NCBI GenBank assembly: GCA_964011675.1
Contig: CAXGPR010000094.1
Span: forward strand, 1-12,934
Direction of reading: 5' to 3'
DNA length: 12,934 nucleotides
Origin: GCA-2693325 sp964011675
GTDB taxonomy: Bacteria > Latescibacterota > UBA2968 > UBA8231
In this document: one piece after another, positions 7,776 through 12,934 of the stretch
How positions within the stretch are numbered: position 1 is the stretch's first letter
How the letters are laid out: each line of letters begins with the position of its first letter
Program-made: the position numbers and the translations under genes
The notes under the pieces: generated by a model
Database searches by the model: none
The model's input: the letters and a program-made list of their open reading frames with translations, nothing else
What the model was told of the DNA's origin: nothing

Positions 7776-8681
7776 TTGAGCGATAAACCCGTTATAGGCT
7801 TTATTGGCCTGGGCATTATGGGCTGCCCCATGGCCCGCAACCTGCAAGCGGCTGGCTACGAATTGGTCCTCGTCGACTTTGATCCCCCGCTACCCAGAGA
7901 TCTGCTCGATGGCGGTGCCCAGGTTAAGCCGACCAACAGCGAAGTCGCTCGAGCATCTGATACTGTCGTTGTGATGGTGCCAGATACGCCCGACGTGGAA
8001 ACGGTGCTTTTTGCTGAGGACGGAGTGGCTAATGGACTGCAGACCGGCCAGACAGTTGTTGATATGAGTTCTATTTCGCCCACGGCGACCATTGATTTTG
8101 CGCGTCGCATCAACGCGCTGGGATGCGCTTATTTGGACGCGCCAGTGTCCGGAGGCGCAGGGCGCGCAGAAACGGGTGAACTGACTATTATGGTGGGCGG
8201 TCCAGAAGCGATCTTCAATCAGGTTAAACCACTCTTCGATGTAATGGGCACCACCGTTACGCTGATCGGTTCGCGCAATGGTGATGGACAGGTTTGTAAG
8301 GTGGCTAACCAAATTATCGTTGGGATTACAGTGGAGGCTGTTGCCGAGGCGCTACTTTTCGCTGCTAAGGCCGGAGCTGATCCACATAAGGTGCGCCAGG
8401 CACTTATGGGGGGTGCTGCTCATTCGCTCATTTTGGAAAACCATGGCCAGCGCATGCTGGAGCGAAACTTTGATCAGAGTTTTCGAGTAGAGCTACAACA
8501 AAAAGATTTGGGGTTAGCTGTTAGCGCGGCTGAAGAACTGGGCATGGTGTTGCCGAGTGCGACCAATGCGTGGCAGCTTTACAATAGTTGCTTAGCACAC
8601 GGCGATGCTCAAGCCGATCACGTTGCCATTCTGAAGGTTTTGGAGGATCTGGCCAACTTTAAGCTTGGCGACGTGGTTTGA
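7776..8681 (+). CDS. GarR-like 2-hydroxy-3-oxopropionate reductase (beta-hydroxyacid dehydrogenase)
   Basis: The 301-residue protein belongs to the beta-hydroxyacid dehydrogenase family. The N-terminal Rossmann fold has GFIGLGIMGCPMARNL (8-23), the substrate-binding signature is DAPVSGGAGRAETG (121-134), and the catalytic Lys175 is in GDGQVCKVANQ. The C-terminal helical domain carries HGQRML and QQKDLGLA blocks like tartronate semialdehyde reductase (GarR/GlxR), which reduces 2-hydroxy-3-oxopropionate to glycerate. 3-Hydroxyisobutyrate or other short beta-hydroxyacids remain possible substrates. The start is a TTG: AGGAGA is 7 bases upstream and the nucleotide-binding strand begins at once, whereas the ATG at 7731 would add 15 unrelated residues and overlap the previous gene. 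Only 11 bases separate it from the PPC gene, so the two are very likely translated together. In this locus it may handle a product of sugar-acid breakdown. Confidence 0.88.
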   Translation: MSDKPVIGFIGLGIMGCPMARNLQAAGYELVLVDFDPPLPRDLLDGGAQVKPTNSEVARASDTVVVMVPDTPDVETVLFAEDGVANGLQTGQTVVDMSSISPTATIDFARRINALGCAYLDAPVSGGAGRAETGELTIMVGGPEAIFNQVKPLFDVMGTTVTLIGSRNGDGQVCKVANQIIVGITVEAVAEALLFAAKAGADPHKVRQALMGGAAHSLILENHGQRMLERNFDQSFRVELQQKDLGLAVSAAEELGMVLPSATNAWQLYNSCLAHGDAQADHVAILKVLEDLANFKLGDVV

Positions 8682-8695
8682 GTTACCTACAATTT

Positions 8696-8735
8696 CTCGT
8701 TCCGATAATGCGCTTTTTCCAGATTATTGGACGAG
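8696..8735 (+). terminator. Long imperfect hairpin after the GarR-like gene
   Basis: The left arm 8696-8709 (CTCGTTCCGATAAT) pairs with the right arm 8723-8735 (ATTATTGGACGAG) through 13 pairs, with one bulged T and one G-U pair, around a 13-base loop that contains TTTTT. It begins 14 bases after the stop codon, where a transcript end is expected. There is no T-run after the stem, so it may instead stabilise the 3' end or mark a factor-dependent stop. Confidence 0.4.
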
Positions 8736-8812
8736 TGTTCTGGGTTCGGAAAAATATTGTGGGACTATGCAAGTAAGTTACGTAATGTTATGTGAAAAAC
8801 ATAAGGGGAAAA

Positions 8813-9259
8813 ATGATTGTCGATGAGTTGGAAAACGCAGCGCAGTATTACTCACTGGGGACAGGTATTGAAAAAGCGCTGCGTTATCTACAGGATACAG
8901 ACTTTAGCCAAGTGATGCCCGGTCGCTATGATATTGACGGCGATGCGGTTTATGCACTGGTACAAGAGTATGACTCCAAGCCCAAGAGTGAGGGCTTTTG
9001 GGAAGCGCATCATACTTATTTGGATGTACAGTATGTAGCTTATGGTGCTGAACATATGGGTTATCGCCCGGTCAAGGGCATGGAGGCCAATCCCTACGAT
9101 GCAGAGAAGGACTTCTATACGTTGGAAGGCGAGGGGGAATTTTACATGCTACGCGCGGGCTATTTCACCATCCTAAAGCCGCAGGATGCGCACATGCCGG
9201 GCATGGCTATAGACGCACCGCGGTCAATTAAAAAAGTCGTTGTTAAGGTGCAGGTTTAG
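8813..9259 (+). CDS. YhcH/YjgK/YiaL family protein, sugar anomerase-like
   Basis: The 148-residue protein matches the YhcH/YjgK/YiaL (EbgC-like) family at its usual length. The N-terminus MIVDELENAAQYY is typical, and the start at 8813 has AAGGGG just upstream, unlike the GTG at 8792. Members have a cupin-like barrel with a metal site. Likely ligands are Glu64, His66 and Asp71 in WEAHHTYLDVQY, plus His127 in KPQDAHMPG. E. coli NanQ (YhcH) is an anomerase for sialic acid and its relatives act on other sugars, so opening or interconverting anomers of a free sugar or sugar acid is the likely cytoplasmic role. It lies 131 bases after the GarR-like gene, beyond a hairpin. A 6-base stem (TTATGT 8788-8793 / ACATAA 8799-8804) stands right before the ribosome site. 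The last 17 bases overlap the convergent lipoprotein gene. Confidence 0.85.
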   Translation: MIVDELENAAQYYSLGTGIEKALRYLQDTDFSQVMPGRYDIDGDAVYALVQEYDSKPKSEGFWEAHHTYLDVQYVAYGAEHMGYRPVKGMEANPYDAEKDFYTLEGEGEFYMLRAGYFTILKPQDAHMPGMAIDAPRSIKKVVVKVQV

Positions 9260-9824
9260 ACGCGACGTTCTCTACGAGTAGATCTACGACGGGCATAGCT
9301 TGGGTAATAAAGGCGCGGTCATCGGCTAGCATTTCGGTAATGGAATACCAAAAATGGCCGTCGCCGTGTGTCCAAATTAGGCAGCGTAGCACCTTGCGCT
9401 TGCGCTGGTAAACCGTTTCCACCTCGAAATGTGCCTTCTCCACTTCGGACCCTTTGGAATAGACCGTTTGCGTAACGCTCTCGGCTTTACGCTGGAGGTA
9501 AGTGACTAGGCGTTCGCTATACTCCTCTATGCTGAACGTCTTATCCGATAGGTCTTCATGGTGCAGGCTGATGTGTCCGTACTGACCCTTCATCCAAGCG
9601 TAGCGCGGCAGAAAGTAGCCGACGACGGTCTGGCCGCTTGACGCCGTGTCCGGACTATGGCGCCACCCTTCGGGCAGTTCGACAACGGTGCCAGTAACAG
9701 GGTTTGTCCAGCGCGCGAAGTCGATCGTATCGCCTTCGGATTGACCGCCGTCTCTGCAGGCGGTTAGCAGGGTCACTCCAAACAGCCAATATACCGCGTA
9801 CTTGCCCGATAATGTCGACAACAT
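9243..9824 (-). CDS. Hypothetical lipoprotein
   Basis: The protein is not recognised by family. From the ATG at 9824 it has 193 residues and a clear lipoprotein signal: a short N-region with one Lys, a hydrophobic core (YWLFGVTLL) and the lipobox LTAC with Cys23. It should therefore be lipid-anchored on the cell envelope. The mature part contains GTVVELPEGW, a central acidic stretch with an amphipathic helix, and FWYSITEMLADDRAF near the end. The ELPEGW opening and the pattern of strands resemble PsbP/Mog1-like small domains, but this is only an impression. The frame is open to 10019; in-frame ATGs at 9842, 9899, 9989 and 10019 exist, none with a convincing ribosome site. 9824 is preferred because it gives a normal 23-residue signal. 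Its end overlaps the YhcH gene by 17 bases. Confidence 0.65.
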   Translation of the reverse strand: MLSTLSGKYAVYWLFGVTLLTACRDGGQSEGDTIDFARWTNPVTGTVVELPEGWRHSPDTASSGQTVVGYFLPRYAWMKGQYGHISLHHEDLSDKTFSIEEYSERLVTYLQRKAESVTQTVYSKGSEVEKAHFEVETVYQRKRKVLRCLIWTHGDGHFWYSITEMLADDRAFITQAMPVVDLLVENVASKPAP

Positions 9825-9965
9825 ATTGAAAGTATTTTGCATTGGCAGTGCTGCTGACTGGTTTGAAAGGTCAGACTTTTTATTTGTGTCGCGTTTCATA
9901 TAGATTTTTTTGCTACGACTGAAAAGTTGTTGGTAGGCCGACCTATTGGAGTAGCGCGTGTGGCA

Positions 9966-9994
9966 GTTATTCTCTGCATCCAAATTCATATCAA
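9966..9994 (-). promoter_or_regulatory. Candidate promoter for the lipoprotein gene
   Basis: On the minus strand TTGATA (9994-9989, five of six consensus bases) and AATAAC (9971-9966, four of six) are 17 bases apart, putting the start near 9959. If used, it rules out the lipoprotein starts at 9989 and 10019 and leaves 9899, 9842 or 9824. Confidence 0.4.
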
Positions 9995-10035
9995 TATAAC
10001 TAGCAAGCCAAAAACCCATTTGGTTTAGATTTATC

Positions 10036-10070
10036 TACGCTCATTTTTAGCGTAACTCAAAAACGCTAAA
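10036..10070. repeat. Three alternating ACGCT/AGCGT half-sites forming overlapping inverted repeats
   Basis: The pentamer occurs as ACGCT (10037-10041), AGCGT (10049-10053) and ACGCT (10063-10067). The first and second form TACGC/GCGTA (10036-10040 with 10050-10054). The second and third form the perfect 7-base repeat TTTAGCG/CGCTAAA (10046-10052 with 10064-10070, 11-base gap). Because the middle copy is shared, the two pairings exclude each other as hairpins. As DNA they look like a cluster of protein half-sites spaced 12 and 14 bases apart. Confidence 0.45.
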
Positions 10071-10094
10071 CGGATATCTGGTCATGATAAAATG

Positions 10095-10108
10095 AGACAA
10101 ATTTGTCT
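10095..10108. promoter_or_regulatory. 14-base perfect palindrome, candidate operator
   Basis: AGACAAATTTGTCT is a perfect palindrome with no central gap, lying 134 bases upstream of the first HTH gene. Such sites are typical targets of small HTH dimers, so autoregulation by one of the three downstream proteins is possible. TTTT follows directly on the plus strand, but the stem is too weak and loop-free to be a good terminator. Confidence 0.35.
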
Positions 10109-10122
10109 TTTCCATGAGTGTT

Positions 10123-10153
10123 TTTTTTCTTTTTGGTATAAAAAAAGAAAAAA
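10123..10153. repeat. Perfect 12-base A/T inverted repeat
   Basis: TTTTTTCTTTTT (10123-10134) and AAAAAGAAAAAA (10142-10153) are exact inverted copies around a 7-base spacer GGTATAA. The long A and T tracts would make the DNA intrinsically bent or easily melted. A hairpin with a single G-C pair per arm would be weak in RNA, so a role in DNA shape or promoter architecture is more likely than termination. Confidence 0.45.
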
Positions 10154-10242
10154 TGACCCAAATCTGGTGCATTTTTTTATTTGAAAAGTATTTCCTGTGT
10201 GTTAGCTTAGCATGGACTCTGTAAAACTAGGATTGGCTACTT

Positions 10243-11022
10243 ATGGAAAATCCAACAAAAAAGACATTGCGGGTGTTCAAAACGACTGTGTCGAATGATA
10301 GAAAGGACGGTAGTTCGGTCGATGATCAACCAACTCATAAATTTCATCAGTCGTCGTTATTCTGGATCCGTTTGCAGAAATTATATTCTAATTCGTCGCA
10401 CTCACATCAATCATTGGCTAAAGCCGTTGGAGTTGATCGTAAGACAATACAGCGAATGCTGTCGGGTTCGACATACAGGAACGTGATAGCTTTGGTATAC
10501 GATATTGCTCAAGCATGTGGCACGACCGCCGAGGTGCTCTTTGACGCAAATCGTGACCTTCCAGTCGTTAGCCTAACCGGTATCGCGTCTATCGATCGGA
10601 TGCTGACAACGATACACAACTGCACAACAAAGGCACATATCGAGAGTTACAAGGAGTATATCAGTCCAAAATATTTGATGTTTCGCGGGCGCGACGAAGA
10701 ATTTACTGGTGCTGAGACGAAAAATCCATGGCGACCGAGAGAGGGTATCACGTATGAGCGTGAACTCGAACTTAATCTTGCGGCGTCAAGGCAAAACGAG
10801 ACAGAGCGACATTCGACCCTCTGCAAGGCATACACTGCTGGGGAACAAGTTGTTGCGATATTCGACGTTGATATAGTGTCGATAAATAATTCGAACCTTA
10901 AGCGCACAACGCGCATTATCGAGCATCTCGAGCTCGAGCGTCTATTAGAAGACTATGAAAGAAATGGACGACTAGTGCCAAAAATCGTGAGGCGACACTG
11001 GGCAGAGATTAAAGAAAGATGA
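10243..11022 (+). CDS. XRE-type HTH protein with uncharacterised C-terminal domain (first of three)
   Basis: The 259-residue protein has a charged N-terminal tail (1-38), an XRE/Cro-type helix-turn-helix (about 42-100; SHQSLAKAVGVDRKTIQRMLSG holds the two central helices) and a C-terminal part (about 108-259) with no family I recognise. That part is related to the next two genes: LTGIASIDRML (111-121) matches WTGLTAIDEML, YKEYISPKYL (136-145) matches GKYVTRDYL, and GITYERELE matches IGIPYELER. It lacks the Cys-Cys and His-His pairs of the other two and ends in a Glu/Arg-rich helix (228-259). Its recognition helix differs, so it should read a different DNA site. A DNA-binding sensor or regulator role is likely; the signal is unknown. 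The gene is AT-richer than the sugar genes. TAGGA lies 10 bases before the ATG, and 45 bases separate it from the next gene. Confidence 0.78.
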   Translation: MENPTKKTLRVFKTTVSNDRKDGSSVDDQPTHKFHQSSLFWIRLQKLYSNSSHSHQSLAKAVGVDRKTIQRMLSGSTYRNVIALVYDIAQACGTTAEVLFDANRDLPVVSLTGIASIDRMLTTIHNCTTKAHIESYKEYISPKYLMFRGRDEEFTGAETKNPWRPREGITYERELELNLAASRQNETERHSTLCKAYTAGEQVVAIFDVDIVSINNSNLKRTTRIIEHLELERLLEDYERNGRLVPKIVRRHWAEIKER

Positions 11023-11067
11023 CTCAGCTGAAAAATGAGTATATAAGCTTCATCGAAGAGGTATGAT

Positions 11068-11913
11068 ATGAGCGTGCAGGATTTACCAAGTCAATTTGAA
11101 TCGGTTATAGCAGCTAAAAAGGCATCAGAACAGGTGAAGGATCATCAAGCTAGATCTGGAGAGGCGCACTACTCGAAGCAAATTGGCAGTCGATTATCTC
11201 AGGCAATGAAGGCTCGCAGGTGGAGCCAGACCCAGTTGGCTGACGAACTGGATGTTACTAACAACACATTGAGCCGCATCATAGCTGGCCAAGAACGTTT
11301 GAACATGAACCTTTGCTGCCGTGCAATGGAGTTAATGGGATACGAGCTGAGTTTGTTGCTCTCCGAAGAGCCTATTCCAGGTGGCTGGACGGGTCTTACC
11401 GCCATTGATGAAATGCTGACAGACACATATGGAGATAAAAGTCAGTCTGGCGTTGACGCTTTAGGTAAGTATGTGACGAGAGATTATTTGTGTTGTTCGC
11501 ACCATTACGTGGAAAATTCCGTGTGCGAAATAGAAGACAGAGAAATATGGGACAAGCGATCAGTACAAGGTGTTAAATCGTTGCGACAGTACGTATACAA
11601 AAGTGCCCATCATGGCAGAGATATGATAGGAATTCCATACGAGTTGGAAAGAGAAGAAAATCTGCGCAATTCAATGGGTACTCGTTATGTGCGTAAAGTT
11701 GCTTCTGCTGTTTTAATAGATGAAGACTGTATCTTTGTGCAAGTAGGAATACAGAGAAGAATGATCGAAAGTAATGCGCTTGAGAGTCAGTTTTACTGCG
11801 GAGATATGCTCTATCTGAAAAATTCTATTATGAGTATTTCCAAAGGTGCTGGCGTGCGGATATGGCGCAAGGTATGGTTTCAGTTGAGCGATAACCAAAA
11901 AATCGTTGACTAA
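11068..11913 (+). CDS. XRE-type HTH protein with uncharacterised C-terminal domain (second of three)
   Basis: The 281-residue protein has an N-terminal tail (1-36), an XRE-type helix-turn-helix (about 38-98: SRLSQAMKARRWSQTQLADE then VTNNTLSRIIAGQERLN) and a C-terminal domain (about 105-278). Conserved blocks shared with the next gene are YLCCSHHY (140-147), LRQYVY (172-177), HHGRDMIGIPYELER (181-195) and LYLKNSIMSIS followed by VRIWRKVW (248-270). The domain is not one I can name. Its order, an AIDEML helix, KYVTRDY, then two late strands, vaguely recalls NTF2/SnoaL-like ligand-binding folds, which is only a guess. Cys142/Cys143 and His145/His146, plus His181/His182, could bind a metal or sense redox state. 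AGAGG lies 6 bases before the ATG. It sits 45 bases after the first regulator and 18 bases before the third, so the three are probably one operon. Confidence 0.8.
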   Translation: MSVQDLPSQFESVIAAKKASEQVKDHQARSGEAHYSKQIGSRLSQAMKARRWSQTQLADELDVTNNTLSRIIAGQERLNMNLCCRAMELMGYELSLLLSEEPIPGGWTGLTAIDEMLTDTYGDKSQSGVDALGKYVTRDYLCCSHHYVENSVCEIEDREIWDKRSVQGVKSLRQYVYKSAHHGRDMIGIPYELEREENLRNSMGTRYVRKVASAVLIDEDCIFVQVGIQRRMIESNALESQFYCGDMLYLKNSIMSISKGAGVRIWRKVWFQLSDNQKIVD

Positions 11914-11931
11914 CTGAGGGTGTAAAACGAT

Positions 11932-12756
11932 ATGTCCGTACGCAATATGGAGCCGAAGGTTCTTAAGAGTGATTTACAGAGTAGGTTTGAAAGCAACAAA
12001 AATCGACAGAGTGCCTACTCAAAATTTATCGGCAGTCGCCTATCGCAAGCTATGGCAATACGTGGATGGAGCCAAACCGATCTAGCTAATGCTTTAGGTG
12101 TTACTAACAATACGCTGGGGCGAATTATAGCAGGTCAAGAGCGGTTGAATATGAATCTTTGTTGTCGTGCGATGGAGTTGATGGATTTTGAGCCAAGTAT
12201 GTTGTTGTCCGATGACTCCATTATAGGTGATTGGACGGGCGTTCCTGCTATTGATGCGATGTTGTCAGATATATACGGTGAGATGAGTGAATCTGGCGTT
12301 GATTTAATGAGAAAATATGTGACGAAAGATTATTTGTGCTGTTCGCATCATTACACGGAAACCTCGAGTAAAGTCGAGTTAGGGCACGGAAGTAATTGGG
12401 AAGAGCGTGCGTCCGAAAACGATAAAAATCTCCGGCAGTATGTGTATCAAAAGGAGCACCACGGTAGAGACTTGATAGGCATACCATATGATTTGGAGCG
12501 AAAAAACAACGTGGAAATTTGTTCAAAAGGAGCGTATTTCATACGCAATATCTTGTCCTCTGCTCTTATAGGTGAGAATCGTGTGTTTGTGGAAACGGTT
12601 GCCGATTGGAAACAGATTAGTGATGGAGCGAGGTTGTATCGGCCTAGGAAAAATTACTTCGAAATTTTATACCTAAAGAATACGATTATGAGTATTTCAG
12701 CAGGTGCTAGCGTGCGCATACGTCGTAAAGTGTGGTGGTACAAACTAGATAACTGA
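11932..12756 (+). CDS. XRE-type HTH protein with uncharacterised C-terminal domain (third of three)
   Basis: The 274-residue protein is a close paralogue of its neighbour along its whole length. The HTH (about 31-92) includes VTNNTLGRIIAGQERLNMN, which differs from the neighbour in a single residue, and 20 consecutive residues from IIAGQE to AMELM are identical. The C-terminal blocks YLCCSHHY (134-141), LRQYVY (167-172), HHGRDLIGIPYDLER (176-190) and YLKNTIMSIS (247-256) are kept. The stretch between the last two blocks (191-246) has diverged, with an insertion around DWKQISDGARLYRP. DNA in the identical protein stretches carries many silent changes, so the duplication is not recent. The two should bind the same operator and may form heterodimers while responding to different cues. 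GAGGG is 11 bases before the ATG. The stop codon lies inside the left arm of a hairpin. Confidence 0.8.
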   Translation: MSVRNMEPKVLKSDLQSRFESNKNRQSAYSKFIGSRLSQAMAIRGWSQTDLANALGVTNNTLGRIIAGQERLNMNLCCRAMELMDFEPSMLLSDDSIIGDWTGVPAIDAMLSDIYGEMSESGVDLMRKYVTKDYLCCSHHYTETSSKVELGHGSNWEERASENDKNLRQYVYQKEHHGRDLIGIPYDLERKNNVEICSKGAYFIRNILSSALIGENRVFVETVADWKQISDGARLYRPRKNYFEILYLKNTIMSISAGASVRIRRKVWWYKLDN

Positions 12757-12770
12757 TAAATCAGTTATCT
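12747..12770. terminator. Perfect hairpin at the end of the HTH operon
   Basis: AGATAACTGA (12747-12756) and TCAGTTATCT (12761-12770) pair perfectly around the 4-base loop TAAA; the left arm contains the last two codons and the stop of the third HTH gene. It stands between convergent genes and could stop transcription from both sides. It lacks a T-run on either strand, so the termination claim is moderate. A second small hairpin (ATTGCA 12784-12789 / TGCAAT 12796-12801, then TTT) follows and may help. Confidence 0.45.
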
Positions 12771-12820
12771 GCGAATAAATTTCATTGCACTGATCTGCAA
12801 TTTACTGTATGAGTAGGACC

Positions 12821-12934
12821 TCAAAGCACCGCGTAGACGCCCCCCATACACAGCACCACACCTATAGCAATTCGCAGCGTAACTTTTTCTCTCAAGAACA
12901 TAGCGGCTAGCAGCATACCAAACAGCGGTGAAAT
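12821..12934 (-). CDS. EamA/DMT-family transporter, C-terminal fragment
   Basis: On the minus strand the frame enters from the right edge and ends at TGA (12823-12821), giving the last 37 residues of a protein whose start is outside the window. PLFGMLLAAMFLREKVTL followed by a second hydrophobic run (IAIGVVLCMGGVYAVL) is characteristic of the last two transmembrane helices of EamA-domain drug/metabolite transporters, with the charged REK turn between them at the usual place. These are inner-membrane exporters or permeases of ten helices; the substrate cannot be inferred. It is convergent with the HTH operon, with the hairpin at 12747-12770 in between. Confidence 0.75.
   Translation of the reverse strand: MSPLFGMLLAAMFLREKVTLRIAIGVVLCMGGVYAVL

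Larger units (their letters stand above)
9825..10242. promoter_or_regulatory. AT-rich divergent intergenic region between lipoprotein and HTH genes
   Basis: No gene is supported in these 418 bases; the stretch up to 10019 is an open extension of the lipoprotein frame but lacks a translation start signal. The rest is AT-rich and holds an unusual density of symmetric elements (separate entries at 10036-10070, 10095-10108 and 10123-10153). It also holds a minus-strand promoter candidate at 9966-9994. For the plus strand, TTGAAA at 10181-10186 has only poor -10 partners (TAGCTT at 10203). TATAAA at 10137-10142, with ATGAGT 17 bases upstream, is an alternative but lies inside an A/T hairpin. TAGGA at 10228-10232 is a modest ribosome site for the gene at 10243. 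Confidence 0.6.

Noticed and set aside
9825..10019. Longer N-terminus of the lipoprotein
   Set aside because: No ribosome site at any upstream ATG, and a long polar tail before the signal would be unusual; left as an alternative only.
12248..12526. Minus-strand frame inside the third HTH gene
   Set aside because: Shadow frame without domain content; the plus-strand paralogy is clear.
10243..12756. Phage immunity region, toxin-antitoxin or restriction system
   Set aside because: The HTH proteins have large sensor-like C-termini and no toxin, nuclease, methylase, integrase or structural phage gene adjoins them.
1..12934. CRISPR array, tRNA, rRNA or insertion sequence
   Set aside because: No regularly spaced repeats, no cloverleaf or rRNA-like stretch, and no transposase were seen on reading both strands.

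Overview
The window reads as a bacterial accessory locus for using plant- or algal-type glycans, followed by an AT-richer regulatory block. The mix of a phytanoyl-CoA dioxygenase-like oxygenase, a DUF5060/DUF4038-type glycosidase, a DUF4432 mutarotase-like protein, a GH29 fucosidase and a PPC-domain protein resembles marine or sponge-associated lineages such as Poribacteria or Latescibacterota. That placement is inference from gene content; no rRNA or other marker gene is present.

Layout. (1) 1-2013, plus strand: the C-terminal part of a PhyH-family dioxygenase and a 480-residue family-unassigned glycoside hydrolase, probably one transcript. (2) 2017-3039, minus strand: an aldo/keto reductase close to the L-fucose (D-threo-aldose) 1-dehydrogenase / pyridoxal 4-dehydrogenase branch. 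It converges on the glycosidase with only 3 bases between stop codons. (3) 3040-3219: a compact divergent regulatory region with a good sigma70-type promoter on each strand and an inverted repeat over the predicted start of the minus-strand transcript. (4) 3220-9259, plus strand: a DUF4432 mutarotase-like protein, an exported purple-acid-phosphatase-like metallophosphoesterase, a cytoplasmic GH29 alpha-L-fucosidase, a small PPC/DUF296 protein, a GarR-like 2-hydroxy-3-oxopropionate reductase and a YhcH/NanQ-type anomerase-like protein. (5) 9243-9824, minus strand: an orphan lipoprotein overlapping the end of the YhcH gene tail to tail. (6) 9825-10242: an AT-rich gene-free stretch with several inverted repeats and candidate promoters. 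(7) 10243-12756: three consecutive XRE-type HTH regulators that share an uncharacterised C-terminal domain; the last two are clear paralogues. (8) 12821-12934, minus strand: the last 37 residues of an EamA/DMT-type transporter.

How the genes may work together: the fucosidase would release L-fucose inside the cell, the DUF4432 and YhcH proteins would interconvert anomers of the free sugar, and the aldo/keto reductase would oxidise fucose to its lactone. The GarR-like enzyme would act on a short hydroxy-aldehyde acid formed further down. Lactonase, sugar-acid dehydratase, aldolase and uptake genes are not in the window, so the pathway is only partly visible and the sugar assignment is an inference.

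The least explained part is the trio of HTH proteins with their regulatory region. The pair at 11068-12756 have nearly identical DNA-recognition helices and conserved Cys-Cys and His-His pairs in the C-terminal domain. They are the best candidate here for an undescribed small sensory system.
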